Positions 1 through 11,533 are shown, counted from the stretch's first letter. The stretch is DNA of 64,000 bases from Ferrovibrio xuzhouensis (GCF_042648965.1 NZ_JBHRYJ010000002.1:434001-498000); one strand, 5' to 3'. Translations and numbers: made by a program. Notes: generated from the letters alone by a model not told the origin.

Positions 1-740
1 CCGGGCATGGTGCCGGAAACCACCACCGAGTAGGCCGGCACGCGGCCCTGGAAGACCTCGCCGGTGGCGCGGTCGACGATCTTGGTCGAAGCGCCGAGAT
101 AGACGCCCATAGACAGCACGGCACCTTCCTCGACGATCACGCCCTCGGCCACCTCGGCGCGGGCGCCGATGAAGCAGTTATCTTCGATGACTACTGGATT
201 GGCCTGCAGCGGCTCGAGCACGCCGCCGATGCCGGCGCCGCCCGACAGATGCACGTTCCTGCCGATCTGGGCGCAGGAGCCGACGGTGGCCCAGGTATCG
301 ACCATGGTGCCGCTGTCGACATAGGCGCCGAGGTTGACGAAGCTCGGCATCAGCACGACGCCCGGCGCGATATAGGCGGCCCGGCGCACCACGGCGCCCG
401 GCACGGCGCGGAAGCCGGCGCCGCGGAAACGCTGCTCGCTCCAGCCGGCAAATTTCGACGGCACCTTGTCGAACCAATGGGCGCCGCCCGGCGCATCCGA
501 GATCAGCATGTTGTCGGTCAGCCGGAAGCTCAGCAGCACGGCCTTCTTGGCCCACTGGCGCACGGTCCAGGCGCCGTCGATCTTCTCGGCGACCCGCAGC
601 TTGCCGCTGTCGAGCGCCTCAAGGGTGGCGTCGACCGCGTCGCGCACCTCGCCCTTGGTCTGCACATTGACCGTGTCGCGGGCATCCCAGGCGGCATCGA
701 TGACGGGCTGGAGCTGCGTGACGAGCGAAGCATCGGTCAT
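1..740 (-). CDS. dapD: 2,3,4,5-tetrahydropyridine-2,6-dicarboxylate N-succinyltransferase, 3' end cut by window edge
   Basis: Catalyses succinylation of tetrahydrodipicolinate in the succinylase branch of lysine and diaminopimelate synthesis (cytosol). Reading the minus strand from the ATG at 740 gives MTDASLVTQLQPVIDAAWDA, then an alpha-helical N-terminal part and, from about residue 100, the isoleucine-rich left-handed beta-helix (hexapeptide) segment with phrases such as NLGAYVDSGTMVDTW and GGVLEPLQANPVVIEDNCF that are typical of DapD. About 246 residues are visible with no stop; the family is about 275-285 long, so roughly 30-40 C-terminal residues lie outside the window. It is followed on the same strand by the HAD nucleotidase gene upstream (133-base gap). 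dapB of the same pathway is at 42481-43296, unlinked. Identification is secure. Confidence 0.93.
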   Translation of the reverse strand, partial: MTDASLVTQLQPVIDAAWDARDTVNVQTKGEVRDAVDATLEALDSGKLRVAEKIDGAWTVRQWAKKAVLLSFRLTDNMLISDAPGGAHWFDKVPSKFAGWSEQRFRGAGFRAVPGAVVRRAAYIAPGVVLMPSFVNLGAYVDSGTMVDTWATVGSCAQIGRNVHLSGGAGIGGVLEPLQANPVVIEDNCFIGARAEVAEGVIVEEGAVLSMGVYLGASTKIVDRATGEVFQGRVPAYSVVVSGTMP

Positions 741-873
741 GGTGAAATCCTCGATTCGGGCGGTGATTCAGGTGCGGGGCCGGGTAGTCCCGGCACGGAA
801 AAACCGCGAGACAATAGCCGCCACTGCCTCCAAGTCAACCGGCCGGTGCCCGGAGGCAGGGCCGGGAGAGCGG

Positions 874-1611
874 TCAGCCGGCGGCCGTCAGGCCGGCCAG
901 GAAGACGGTCAGGTCCGGCGCGGTATGGTGGATATGGGCGGTATCGTCCGGCCGGTCGGGCTTCGACCATTCGGCCGCGGTGGGCACCCAGACGGTGGTC
1001 ATGCCGAGGGCGGCCGCCGGCACCAGATTGCGCGCCATGTCTTCCACCATGACGGCGCCTTCCGGCCGGATGCGGTGGTTGCCCAGCAGCTTGCGGTAAG
1101 GCTCCTCGCGCGGCTTGGGCAGGTAGTCGGAAGCGACGATGTCGAACAGCGTCTCGAAGCGGTCGGCGATGCCCAGCCGGTTCAGCACGCGTTCGGCGTG
1201 GGCGACGGTGCCGTTGGTGAAAACCACCTTGCGGCCGGGCAGACGGTCGAGCGCAGCGCCGAGCAGGGGCTGGGCCTGCACGACGTTCAGGTCGATGTCG
1301 TGCACGTAATCGAGGAAGGCGGCAGGGTCGAGGCCATGCTCGACCATCAGGCCGCGCAGCGTGGTGCCGTGGCTCTGGAAGAAGCCCTTCTGCCGGCGTT
1401 TCGCCTCGTCATAGTCGACCTCGAACTGCCGGGCGATGAATTCGCCCATGCGCCGGTCCATCTGCGCGAACAGGTTGCAGTCGGCCGGGTACAGCGTGTT
1501 GTCGAGGTCGAATACCCAGGTCTCGGCGGCGGCAAGCGCCGGGCCGGACAGCGGGCCGGCCAGTGAGCTTGACTGGGTGGTGGAGCGGGCGGAAAGGGCT
1601 GGCGAGATCAC
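874..1611 (-). CDS. HAD-family pyrimidine 5'-nucleotidase
   Basis: A 245-residue HAD-superfamily phosphatase of the pyrimidine 5'-nucleotidase type (HAD-IA, SDT1-like). Motif I is FDLDNTLYP at about residues 34-42 with the nucleophile Asp35 and acid/base Asp37; motif II is VVFTNGT (about 129-135); the motif III lysine lies in YLPKPREEPY; motif IV is VMVEDMARN. The family dephosphorylates nucleoside monophosphates, but the substrate cannot be read from sequence. The first 30 residues are low-complexity Ser/Ala-rich and may be an over-extended start, though no better start is evident. The gene precedes dapD on the same strand, and many alphaproteobacteria keep a HAD nucleotidase beside dapD, so co-transcription is plausible. 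Confidence 0.85.
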   Translation of the reverse strand: MISPALSARSTTQSSSLAGPLSGPALAAAETWVFDLDNTLYPADCNLFAQMDRRMGEFIARQFEVDYDEAKRRQKGFFQSHGTTLRGLMVEHGLDPAAFLDYVHDIDLNVVQAQPLLGAALDRLPGRKVVFTNGTVAHAERVLNRLGIADRFETLFDIVASDYLPKPREEPYRKLLGNHRIRPEGAVMVEDMARNLVPAAALGMTTVWVPTAAEWSKPDRPDDTAHIHHTAPDLTVFLAGLTAAG

Positions 1612-1707
1612 GGTTTCGCAGCATAAAGGCTTCTGTCTAATATGGCGAGCATCGGGGCCGTTGCCGGCGGCCCGTATCGCAGAAGCCGGCGGGAGGAAAC
1701 GGGCGGC

Positions 1708-3003
1708 GTGTCCCAGTCAGGAATCGCATCGGACGTGGCGGCGGCGTCATTGCAGTTCGCCCCGGATCTGCTGGTCCCGGTGTTTCCGGGGCCGGCCGCC
1801 TTGCTGGATGGCCAAGGCCAGATCCTGCTGGCTAACGATGCGGCCCGGCCGCTGCTCGATGCGCTGGGGCAGGGCCTGCTGCCGGCATTGGCAGCCGCCA
1901 TCGATACCGCGCTCGACCAGGGCGGTGCGCGGCAGGAGCGCGCCGATGTACCGGGTCCGCGCGGCGGTGCGGCCGTGCAGGTCACCTTGCTCCCCGTCGG
2001 GGGCGCGGCCAGTCGGCAGGATCGTCGGCTGCTGCTGCTTGGCCGCGATGCGACGCTGGAACGCAACCTGATTCAGGCCCTGATGCAGTCGCGCCAGCTG
2101 TTCAAGGATCTGGTCACCTGCTCGACCGATTTCGCCTGGGAGACCAAGGCCGATGGTCGCCTCGGCTTTGTCTCGCCGCGCGGCGCGCTCGGCTTCACCG
2201 CCCGCGAGCTGGAGGGCCGGCCGGCCCGCGAGCTGATGGCGGCGGACAGCCCGGAGACGCCGGCGCCCAGCCTGCTGCCGTTCGAGGCGCAGCAGCCGCT
2301 CGACGACGTCGAGATCTTCCTCGTCCGCAAGGATGGCAGTGTCGGCTGCTTCGAGGTGTCCTGCCTGCCGGTGCGCGATGCGGCGGGCGCCTGGGGCGGC
2401 GCGCGCGGGGTGGCGCGCGATGTCACCGATGCGCGCGCCCGCGTCGATGCGCTGCGGCGCGCCCACAAGCAGCTCAACACGCTGGCCAATACCGACGGTC
2501 TGACCGGCCTGCTCAACCGGCGCGCCTTTCTCGAGGAACTGGACAAGCGGCTGGTCCGCCACCGGCGTAATCGCCTGCGCGGCACGCTGATCTATTTCGA
2601 CCTCGACAATTTCAAGAAGGTCAACGATGTGCACGGTCACCAGGCCGGCGACGAGGTCCTGAAGGGGGTTGCGGTCGCGGTGCGCAAGACCCTGCGCGTG
2701 GTCGACCTCGCCTCGCGGATAGGCGGCGACGAGTTTCTGGTCTGGCTCGAAGAAACCGGCCGCGAAAGCGCCGAATCGATTGCCGCCCGCCTGCATGAGG
2801 CAGCCCGCGAACTGGATCGGGAATACGGGGCGCCGGGTTTCCCGCTCGGGTTCTCCATCGGCATTGTCTTTTCCTGCCTGGCCGCGGCGGAGGGCGCCGA
2901 GGGCTTGATTGCCCGGGCCGACGAGGCCATGTACACGGCCAAGAAGGGTGGCAAGGGCCGCAGTTTCATTGCGCCGCTGCCGGATGACGAGGCTGTGAAG
3001 TGA
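1708..3003 (+). CDS. PAS-GGDEF diguanylate cyclase
   Basis: Predicted diguanylate cyclase making c-di-GMP from two GTP. I prefer the GTG at 1708 (431 residues) because a GGAGG sits about ten bases upstream; an in-frame ATG at 1642 would add 22 Arg-rich residues without a comparable ribosome site. Order of domains: a weak PAS-like segment (about 15-115), a clearer PAS around 131-240 (FAWETKADGRLGFVSPRG), a short coiled linker, then GGDEF. The active-site motif is an intact GGDEF at about 339-343, and an RVVD inhibitory I-site lies five residues before it, so feedback inhibition by c-di-GMP is expected. There are no membrane segments, so it is probably a cytosolic sensor. The stop overlaps the start of the DUF2336 gene, implying translational coupling. 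Confidence 0.88.
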   Translation: MSQSGIASDVAAASLQFAPDLLVPVFPGPAALLDGQGQILLANDAARPLLDALGQGLLPALAAAIDTALDQGGARQERADVPGPRGGAAVQVTLLPVGGAASRQDRRLLLLGRDATLERNLIQALMQSRQLFKDLVTCSTDFAWETKADGRLGFVSPRGALGFTARELEGRPARELMAADSPETPAPSLLPFEAQQPLDDVEIFLVRKDGSVGCFEVSCLPVRDAAGAWGGARGVARDVTDARARVDALRRAHKQLNTLANTDGLTGLLNRRAFLEELDKRLVRHRRNRLRGTLIYFDLDNFKKVNDVHGHQAGDEVLKGVAVAVRKTLRVVDLASRIGGDEFLVWLEETGRESAESIAARLHEAARELDREYGAPGFPLGFSIGIVFSCLAAAEGAEGLIARADEAMYTAKKGGKGRSFIAPLPDDEAVK

Positions 3004-4280
3004 CCGACAGCGGTATCGACTACGAAAAGGCCAAGGCGCTCGCGGCATCGCCGGATCCGGCGGTGCGCCTGGAACTGGCCCGGCGCGCCGACATGCAGCC
3101 GGAGATTCTGTATTTCCTCGCCGTCGACGAAGCCGAGGAGGTGCGTCGCGCCATCGTCGAGAACGAGGCGACGCCGGCCCAGGCTCATCTGCTGCTGGCC
3201 AACGATGCATCCGGTACGGTGCGTGAACGGCTGGCGGAGAAACTGGCCCGCCTGCTGCCCGGCCTGTCCGACGAGGAAGCCGGCAAGGCCCGCGAATATG
3301 CCATCCAGACGCTGGAACTGCTGGCGCGCGACGAACTGACGCGCATCCGTGCCGCGCTGTCGGAAGGGCTGAAATACGCCGACAACGTGCCGCACCACGT
3401 GATCAGGCAGCTGGCGCAGGATGTCGAACTGATCGTCTCGGCGCCGGTGCTGCAGTTCTCGCCGCTGCTGACCGACGACGACCTGCGCGAGATCGTCGCC
3501 GCCTCGGCGCAGTCGGGTGCGCTGTCGGCGATCGCCAAGCGCGTCGGCCTGTCGGCCGGCGTCTCGGAAGTGATCGTTGCCACCCGCGACGTCTCGGCGG
3601 TGGCTGCCCTGCTGGCCAACGATTCGGCACAGATCCGCGAGGAGACGCTTGATCTTATCCTTGATGCGGCGCCAAGCCACGAGCCATGGCATGAACCGCT
3701 GGTGCAGCGGCCGAACCTGCCGGGCAAGGCGGCCAAGCGGATCGCCGGCTTTGTCGCCGCCTCGCTGCTGCAGCGGCTGGCCGGACGCAAGGATCTGCCG
3801 GCCGATGCCCTGGCCGAAGTGCGTCAGGTGATGGAACAGCGCCTCGATGTGAAGCTTGAGGCCGCCGAGGAGCCGAAAGCGGCGGAAGACAAGGCGAAGG
3901 CAGCGAAAGAGGCCAAGGACGAGCCGAATTCCATGGCCGAGGCCGAGGAGAAGGTGAAAAAGCTGATCAAGGCGAACAAGCTCGACAATGATGTCGTGCA
4001 GGAGGCGATTGAGAAAAACGAGCGCAATTTCGTGCTGCAGTCCCTGATCCAGAACGGCCGGATTCCGCTGTCGGTGATCCAGAAGGCGATTGAGGCGCGC
4101 AACGGTCGCCTGGTCACGGCGCTGGTCTGGCGCGCCAAATTTTCCATGCGTACGGCGGTGATGATCCAGCGCGACATCGCCAAGGTGCCACCGCGCATGA
4201 TGCTGAATGCCCGCAACGGCACGGATTACCCGATCGGCAAGGCCGAGTTGGAAGAGCAGCTCAGGATTCTCGGCCTCTGA
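3000..4280 (+). CDS. DUF2336 family protein
   Basis: A 426-residue protein of the uncharacterised DUF2336 family common in Alphaproteobacteria. It starts with GTG overlapping the stop of the diguanylate cyclase gene by four bases, so the two are almost certainly co-translated. Residues about 5-270 form HEAT-like helical repeats (AASPDPAVRLELARR, DEAEEVRRAIVEN, LANDASGTVRERLAEKL). A highly charged Lys/Glu/Ala linker follows (about 285-325), then a conserved C-terminal helical part (residues 330-426). There is no signal peptide or membrane helix. Function is unknown; the tight coupling suggests a partner or effector in c-di-GMP signalling, which is inference from position only. Confidence 0.85.
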   Translation: MTDSGIDYEKAKALAASPDPAVRLELARRADMQPEILYFLAVDEAEEVRRAIVENEATPAQAHLLLANDASGTVRERLAEKLARLLPGLSDEEAGKAREYAIQTLELLARDELTRIRAALSEGLKYADNVPHHVIRQLAQDVELIVSAPVLQFSPLLTDDDLREIVAASAQSGALSAIAKRVGLSAGVSEVIVATRDVSAVAALLANDSAQIREETLDLILDAAPSHEPWHEPLVQRPNLPGKAAKRIAGFVAASLLQRLAGRKDLPADALAEVRQVMEQRLDVKLEAAEEPKAAEDKAKAAKEAKDEPNSMAEAEEKVKKLIKANKLDNDVVQEAIEKNERNFVLQSLIQNGRIPLSVIQKAIEARNGRLVTALVWRAKFSMRTAVMIQRDIAKVPPRMMLNARNGTDYPIGKAELEEQLRILGL

Positions 4281-4346
4281 CGCAAGGGAAGGCTGGTCCG
4301 ATACGGCCTGGCCGGCCTAGGCTGACTGCCCCTGCCACAGGAGATT

Positions 4347-5180
4347 ATGGTCATGCCCGAGATGCTGCGCATTCCCACCAGCCATGCCGAGATCGCCGTG
4401 CAGGACAGCGGCGGCAAAGGCCCGGTCGTGTTGCTGATCCACGGCAATTCGGCTTCGTCGGAAATCTTCGGCCGCCAGTTCGCTTCGCCGCTGGCACAGG
4501 ATTATCGCCTGCTGGCGCTTGATCTGCCGGGGCACGGCGCTTCGACCGATGCGGCTGATCCGCAGGGCAGCTATACGGTGCCGGGCTATGCGCAGATGGC
4601 CGGCGAGGTGCTTGCGGCACTTGGCATTGCCGACTATGCCCTGGTCGGCTGGTCGCTCGGCGGCCATATCGCCATCGAGATGACGGCGCTGACGCCGGCG
4701 CCGCGGGCCCTGGTGATCACCGGTACGCCGCCGGCGCCGAAATCGCCCGATGCGCTCGCGATGTGCTTCAAGCCGACGCCGCATATGGCACTGACCGGGC
4801 AGCGGGATTTCACCGACGCCGAAGCGTTGGCCTATGCACGTGCTGGCGCTGGCGATGACGTGACCGAGGGAGATTTCATCTATCGTGCGGTGCGCCGCAC
4901 CGATGGCCGGGCGCGCCAGCGGGTGATCGAGGGCTTCATGCAGGGCCTCGGCGTCGATCAGAAGGAAGCGGTCGAGCGCTTCAGCGGCCCGCTTGCGGTG
5001 ATCAACGGTGCCGATGAGCCCTTCGTGAACAACGATTACCTGTCAGTACCGGTCTACGGCAATCTGTGGCGCGGCCGGCCGCATTTTATCGCCGGCAGCG
5101 GTCATGCGCCCTTCTACACCCATGCGGATGCCTATAACGCCCTGCTCGGCGATTTTCTGCAGAACGCTTTCAAGGGCTGA
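4347..5180 (+). CDS. alpha/beta-fold hydrolase
   Basis: A 277-residue single-domain alpha/beta hydrolase. It shows the oxyanion-hole motif LIHGNSAS (about 30-37), the nucleophile elbow GWSLGG with Ser103, and a C-terminal GSGHAPF carrying the probable catalytic His; the acid is probably the Asp in INGADEPF. The substrate is not predictable. The ATG at 4347 follows CAGGAGATT, a good ribosome site; an ATG two codons later is an alternative. There is no signal peptide. It lies 66 bases after the DUF2336 gene and ends three bases before the stop of the convergent xdhC. Confidence 0.85.
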   Translation: MVMPEMLRIPTSHAEIAVQDSGGKGPVVLLIHGNSASSEIFGRQFASPLAQDYRLLALDLPGHGASTDAADPQGSYTVPGYAQMAGEVLAALGIADYALVGWSLGGHIAIEMTALTPAPRALVITGTPPAPKSPDALAMCFKPTPHMALTGQRDFTDAEALAYARAGAGDDVTEGDFIYRAVRRTDGRARQRVIEGFMQGLGVDQKEAVERFSGPLAVINGADEPFVNNDYLSVPVYGNLWRGRPHFIAGSGHAPFYTHADAYNALLGDFLQNAFKG

Positions 5181-5183
5181 TGT

Positions 5184-5987
5184 TTACGCGGCGCTGTCGT
5201 CGACGACGCGCAGCACCTGGCGGCGGCTCTCGCGCAGGCGCAGGATCTGCGCGGCGGCGGCGATGGCGATCTCGCCCGGATGCTTGCCGTTGACGCCATC
5301 GATTCCGATCGGGCAGACGAGTTTTGCCAGCTGCGCATCGCTTAAGCCCAGCTCGCGGCAGCGTTTCTCGAAACGCGCCCGCTTGGTCGCCGAGCCGATC
5401 AGGCCGATGTAGGCAAAGCGGTCTTCCTGCAGGGCCTTTGCGGTAATGCCGAGATCGACGGCATGGCTGTGGGTCATGATCAGCAGCCAGGCATCGTCGG
5501 GCAGGCCGGCGACTTCGCGTTCCGGCGCGTTGGTCACCTCGACCTCGACGCCGGGCGGCACATGGTCGGGGAAGGCATCGGGTCGCGGGTCGAACCAGCG
5601 GATGCGACACGGCAGGGCCGACAGCACCTGCACGACCGCTTTGCCGACGTGGCCGGCGCCGAACAGCGCGACGGTGAACAGGTCCGGCCGCTGCGGTTCG
5701 AACAACAGGGTGACATGGCCGCCGCAGCATTGCCCGAGCGCGGGGCCGAGCGGGAATTTGCGCAACACCGGGCCCTGTCTGCCGGCCAGCATCTGGCGGG
5801 CGATTTCGATGGCACGGAATTCCAGCGTGCCGCCGCCGATGGTGGCGAAGCTCTCAGTGGCCGTCACCACCATCTTGGTGCCGGCCTCGCGCGGCGCCGA
5901 GCCATCGGTGGCGGCCACGGTCACCAGCACGGCCGGAATGCCGCGCACTTCAAGGTCGCTCAGCGCATTGAGCCAGCCAGCACTCAT
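5184..5987 (-). CDS. xdhC: xanthine dehydrogenase accessory protein XdhC
   Basis: A 267-residue XdhC/CoxI-family chaperone that in other bacteria binds and sulfurates the molybdenum cofactor and inserts it into xanthine dehydrogenase. The N-terminal XdhC/CoxI domain shows APREAGTKMVV and IGGGTLE, and a conserved GQCCGGHVTLLFE with paired cysteines. The C-terminal Rossmann-like domain begins ALFGAGHVGKAV. The ATG at 5987 overlaps the xdhB stop by four bases, the normal coupling in an xdhABC operon. A much longer upstream open frame in the same phase is antisense-quality sequence inside xdhB and is not part of the gene. Confidence 0.93.
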   Translation of the reverse strand: MSAGWLNALSDLEVRGIPAVLVTVAATDGSAPREAGTKMVVTATESFATIGGGTLEFRAIEIARQMLAGRQGPVLRKFPLGPALGQCCGGHVTLLFEPQRPDLFTVALFGAGHVGKAVVQVLSALPCRIRWFDPRPDAFPDHVPPGVEVEVTNAPEREVAGLPDDAWLLIMTHSHAVDLGITAKALQEDRFAYIGLIGSATKRARFEKRCRELGLSDAQLAKLVCPIGIDGVNGKHPGEIAIAAAAQILRLRESRRQVLRVVDDSAA

Positions 5988-8292
5988 TTGCCCACCTTTT
6001 GCTTGGCCGCCGCGATGGCCAGCAGCACGCGTTCCGGCGTCGCCGGGGCATCGAGATGCACCGCGGTGATGCCGGCGGCGGCCGCGACGGCATCCTTCAG
6101 CGCCAGCCAGGCCGAGATCGCCAGCATGAAGGGTGGTTCGCCGACTGCCTTGGAGCGGAACACAGTCGCGGCCGGATTGGCGCGGCCGGCGACCAGCTTC
6201 ACACGGAAATCCCCTGGCAGGTCGCGGGCGGTCGGGATCTTGTAGGTGCTGGGCGCATGGGTGCGCAGCCGGCCTTTGTCGTCCCACCACAATTCCTCCG
6301 TGGTCAGCCAGCCGAGCCCCTGCAGATAGGCACCCTCGACCTGGCCAAGGTCGATGGCCGGGTTGAGCGACGATCCGCAGTCATGCAGCAGGTCGGCGCG
6401 GGTGAAACGGTATTCACCGGTCAGGCAATCGACCAGTACCTCGGTCGCCGCCACGCCATAGGCGAAATAGTAGAAGGGATTGCCGCGGCCGGCGGCGCGG
6501 TCGAAATGAATATCCGGCGTCGCATAGAAGCCCGAGGCCCAGAGCGGCACGCGGGCGAGATAGGCCTTATGTACGAGGTCTGCGAACGGCAGTGCCTTGC
6601 CGCCGCCGCTGACATTGCCGTCACGGAATGCAACCTTGTCTGCCGGCACGCCGAAGGCTTCCGCGGCAACGGCGGCCAGCCGGCCGCGGATGGTAAGCGC
6701 CGCGTTTTCGGCGGCCTTGCCGTTGAGATCGGCGCCGGCGGAAGCCGCGGTTGCCGAGGTGTTGGGCACCTTGTCAGTGCGGGTTGCGGTGATGCGGATG
6801 GCATCGAGCCCGATGCCGAGCGTCTCGGCCACCACCTGGGCGACCTTCACATAAAGGCCCTGGCCCATCTCGGTGCCGCCGTGGTTGAGCTGCACGGTGC
6901 CATCCTCATAGACCAGCACCAGGGCGCCGGCCTGGTTGAGAAAGCTCGTGGTGAACGAGATGCCGAATTTCACCGGCGTCAGCGCCAGGCCCTTCTTGAG
7001 ATGCGGGCTGCCGGCATTGAAGGCGGCGATTTCCTCCCGTCGGCGCTTGTAATCGCTCGACGCCAGCAGTTCGTCGAGCAGCTCGGGCAGGATGTTGTCC
7101 CTGATCGTCTGGAAATACGGCGTGACGTTGCGCTCGGCTTTGCCATAGAGATTGACCAGACGGATCTCCAGTGGATCGCGGCCGAGATGGCGCGCGATCT
7201 CGTCGATCACATATTCGGTGGTCGCCATGCCCTGCGGGCCGCCGAAGCCGCGGAAAGCGGTGTTCGAGACTGTATGGGTCTTGCAGCACAGGCCGGTGAT
7301 GGTGACGTTCGACAGCCAGTAGCTGGAATCGGCATGAAAGACAGCGCGGTCGACCACCGCGCCGGTCAGGTCCGCCGTCCAGCCGCCGCGACCGGCCAGC
7401 GTCACTTCGTAGCCGAAGATGCGGCCGTCGTCATCGAAGCCGACGTCGTAGCGCGAGAGGAAGTCGTGGCGCTTGCCGGTGGCGATCATGTCCTCGTCGC
7501 GGTCGAGCCGCAGCTTGACCGGCCGGCTGTTACGGGCAACGAAGACGGCGGCGATGCAGGCGAACTGCGCCGCCTGGGTTTCCTTGCCGCCGAAGCCGCC
7601 GCCCATGCGCCGGCATTCGACGGTGACGGCATTGAGCGGCCGGTCGAGCACACGGGCGACCATCTTCTGCACTTCGGAAGGGTGCTGCGTCGAGCAGCGC
7701 ACCATCATGTCGCCGTCCTCGCGCGGTTCGGCCAGGCTGACCTGGCCCTCGAGGTAGAAATGATCCTGACCGCCGAGGTGTAGCTCGCCCCGCAGACGAT
7801 GCGGCGCCTGGGAGATGGCGGCGGCGGCATCGCCGCGCTTCAGCCCGAGCGGCGGCAGCAGCAGGGAGTTCTGTTCGACGGCGTCAGCCAGATCAAGGAT
7901 TGCCGGCAGGTCCTCGTAGTCGACCGCGATCAGGCGGGCGGCCCGGCGGGCGATCTGCAGCGTATCAGCCAGCACGGCAGCAACCGGCTGGCCGTGGAAC
8001 TCGACGGTGCCCTGCGCCAATACCGGTTCGGGGCCGACCACGGCGGCAATATCGGGGTTGCCGGGCACATCGGCAACGGTGATTACATCGCGCACGCCGG
8101 CCAGCGCGCGGGCCCTGGTCGTATCGATCTTCAGGATTTTGGCATGCGCCCGGTCGGCCAGATGCAGGGCGGCATGCAGCAGGCCTTCGGGCTCCGGCAG
8201 GTCGTCGATATAGCGGGCGGTGCCGGCGACATGCTTCGCCGCGCTGTCGTGCGGCAGCGGCTTGTGCACGCTGCTGGTATGCGGCAGGGCGG

Positions 8293-8296
<4 letters not shown>
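5984..8296 (-). CDS. xdhB: xanthine dehydrogenase molybdopterin-binding subunit
   Basis: Large subunit (770 residues) of xanthine dehydrogenase, which oxidises hypoxanthine to xanthine and xanthine to urate in purine catabolism. The N terminus (SAAKHVAGTARYIDDLPEP) is the standard entry to the aldehyde oxidase/xanthine dehydrogenase a/b hammerhead domain. MoCo-binding segments include GGGFGGKETQ, AFRGFGGPQGM, GGTEMGQGLY and, near the C terminus, the catalytic-Glu motif VGEPPFML. Length and motifs match bacterial XdhB. It is coupled by four-base overlaps to xdhA upstream and xdhC downstream. Confidence 0.95.
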
Positions 8297-9750
<1,454 letters not shown>

Positions 9751-9817
9751 TGCCTGTCTCCGGTGTGGCTGCAGCCGGCAGTCTACCGCGCCAGTCTATC
9801 GCGAACGGGCGGCGGCG

Positions 9818-10591
9818 TCAGCCCATCAGGTCGCTGCCGCGGAAGGCCCAGCCGGTCATCCGCCGCTCGAACCATACCGCGACGGCATACATCAGCACAC
9901 CCATGACGGCGACGACGATCAGGCCGGCGAAGACCAGCGGCACGTTGTAGCTCGACGAGGCCGACAGCATCAGGTAGCCGATGCCCTCGTTGGATGCGAC
10001 CGTCTCCGAGATCACCGAGCCGACGAAGGCCAGGGTGATGGCGATCTTCAGCGAGGCGAACAGATAGGGCATGGCGCGCGGCAGGCCGACCTTCATCAGG
10101 ATTTCGGTCTTGGTGGCGCCGAGCGAGCGCAGCACGTCGCGCAGTTCCGGCTCGATGGTGGCCAGCCCGGTGGCGACATTCACCACGATGGGGAAGAACG
10201 AGATGATGAAGGCGGTTATGATCGCCGGGATGGTGCCGATGCCGAACCAGATCACCAGCACCGGCACGACGGCAACCTTGGGGATCGAGTTGAAACCGAT
10301 CAGCACCGGGTAGAGTCCGACATAGGTCAGCCGCGAGGCGCCGATGAAGATGCCGAGCAGGGCACCGGCGACCACACCGATGGCAAAGCCGGCGGTGGTG
10401 GTATACAGCGTCCACAGCGAATGATGCAGGATCTGCGGCGCGAATTTCACCATGGTGACGAAGACCAGGCTCGGCCGCGGCAGGATGAAAGCCTGTACAC
10501 CGGTCAGAACGCAGAGCACTTCCCACAGCAGGAAGAAGCCGATGGTGACCAGCCAGGGCATCGCCCGGATCAGGGCTTTCTCGCTCATCAC
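9818..10591 (-). CDS. ABC transporter permease, NitT/TauT (SsuC/TauC-like) type
   Basis: A 257-residue inner-membrane permease with about six hydrophobic helices and the BPD_transp_1 fold. The EAA-loop region reads LRDVLRSLGATKTEILMKVGLPRAMPYL, the coupling helix that contacts the ATPase (shown here only as a family signature). Its start overlaps the stop of the ATPase gene by four bases. Family relatives import nitrate, taurine, sulfonates, pyrimidine precursors or other small organics. Position before xdhABC suggests a purine or related nitrogen compound, which is inference. No substrate-binding protein gene is in the window. Confidence 0.85.
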   Translation of the reverse strand: MMSEKALIRAMPWLVTIGFFLLWEVLCVLTGVQAFILPRPSLVFVTMVKFAPQILHHSLWTLYTTTAGFAIGVVAGALLGIFIGASRLTYVGLYPVLIGFNSIPKVAVVPVLVIWFGIGTIPAIITAFIISFFPIVVNVATGLATIEPELRDVLRSLGATKTEILMKVGLPRAMPYLFASLKIAITLAFVGSVISETVASNEGIGYLMLSASSSYNVPLVFAGLIVVAVMGVLMYAVAVWFERRMTGWAFRGSDLMG

Positions 10592-11382
10592 GCTTCCCTC
10601 ACGTCATGGATGTATGCGCGCAGCTCGTGGACGATCGCGCCGAAATGCGGCTCGAAGGTGGTGTCCAGCGTGCGCGGACGCGGAATGTCGATGACACGGT
10701 TGTGGATGATGCGGCCGGGCCGCTTGCTCATCACGAACACGCGGTCGGCCAGATAGACTGCCTCGCGCAGGTCATGGGTGATCAGGATCGCGGTGAAGCG
10801 TTTTTCCATCCACAGTTTCTGCATCACGCCCCACAGCTCCTCGCGGGTGAAGGCGTCGAGCGCGCCGAACGGCTCGTCAAGCATCAGCAGGCGCGGCTCA
10901 TGGATGATCGAGCGGCAGACATTGGTGCGCTGCTGCATGCCGCCCGAGAGTTGCCAGGGGAACTTCTCGGCGAAATCGTCAAGCCCGACCGTCTTCAGCA
11001 GGGCCATCGCCTGCTCGACATAGGCCTTGCGCTCCTTGCGCAGGCGGCGCTTGTGCGGCTCGACGATCTCCAGCGGCAGCATCACGTTGTCGAGCGTGCT
11101 GCGCCACGGCAGCAGGGAAGAATTCTGGAAGGCCATGCCGACGCCCTGGATTGCGCCGCGCACCGGCTTGCCGCCCACCGTGATCAGGCCGTTGCTGGGT
11201 TCCAGCAGGCCGGTCACCAGCTTCATCAGGGTCGATTTGCCGCAGCCGGACGGGCCGACCACGGCGACGAACTCGCCCTCCTGGATGTCGAGGGTAAGGT
11301 CCTGGACCGCGAGGGTTTCCTCTTCGGCCTGGCGATAGACCAGATCGACGCCGTCGATCTTGACGAAAGCCGGGCCCTGCAT
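10588..11382 (-). CDS. ABC transporter ATP-binding protein, NitT/TauT type
   Basis: A 264-residue ATPase of the nitrate/sulfonate/taurine class. Walker A is GPSGCGKST (about 43-51), the Q-loop is in AFQNSSLLPW, the signature is LSGGMQQR, Walker B is LLMLDEPFGALD, and the switch His is in LITHDLREAV. It energises the permease encoded immediately downstream (four-base overlap). The gene is the first of a minus-strand run that continues through xdhA, xdhB and xdhC. The spacer upstream holds a pair of identical ten-base repeats that may be its operator. The imported substrate is unknown. Confidence 0.88.
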   Translation of the reverse strand: MQGPAFVKIDGVDLVYRQAEEETLAVQDLTLDIQEGEFVAVVGPSGCGKSTLMKLVTGLLEPSNGLITVGGKPVRGAIQGVGMAFQNSSLLPWRSTLDNVMLPLEIVEPHKRRLRKERKAYVEQAMALLKTVGLDDFAEKFPWQLSGGMQQRTNVCRSIIHEPRLLMLDEPFGALDAFTREELWGVMQKLWMEKRFTAILITHDLREAVYLADRVFVMSKRPGRIIHNRVIDIPRPRTLDTTFEPHFGAIVHELRAYIHDVREA

Positions 11383-11533
11383 CAGGCCGCGCCTCGCTGC
11401 GTCAGGTCGCGACGCTTAACGCCGCCAGCCCCTCCGGTTACCATCCCGCGCATGAAAATCCGTCCCCCTGCCGCGTCACGCGGCCACTGCCGGTCTCCGG
11501 CGGGCCATCGTTGTGCGTTGCACACTGACAAAG

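Noticed and set aside
1747..3210. 487-codon minus-strand open frame
   Set aside because: Antisense to the GGDEF gene with its intact domain motifs.
5999..7783. 594-codon plus-strand open frame
   Set aside because: Antisense to xdhB; no ribosome site and no protein-like pattern.
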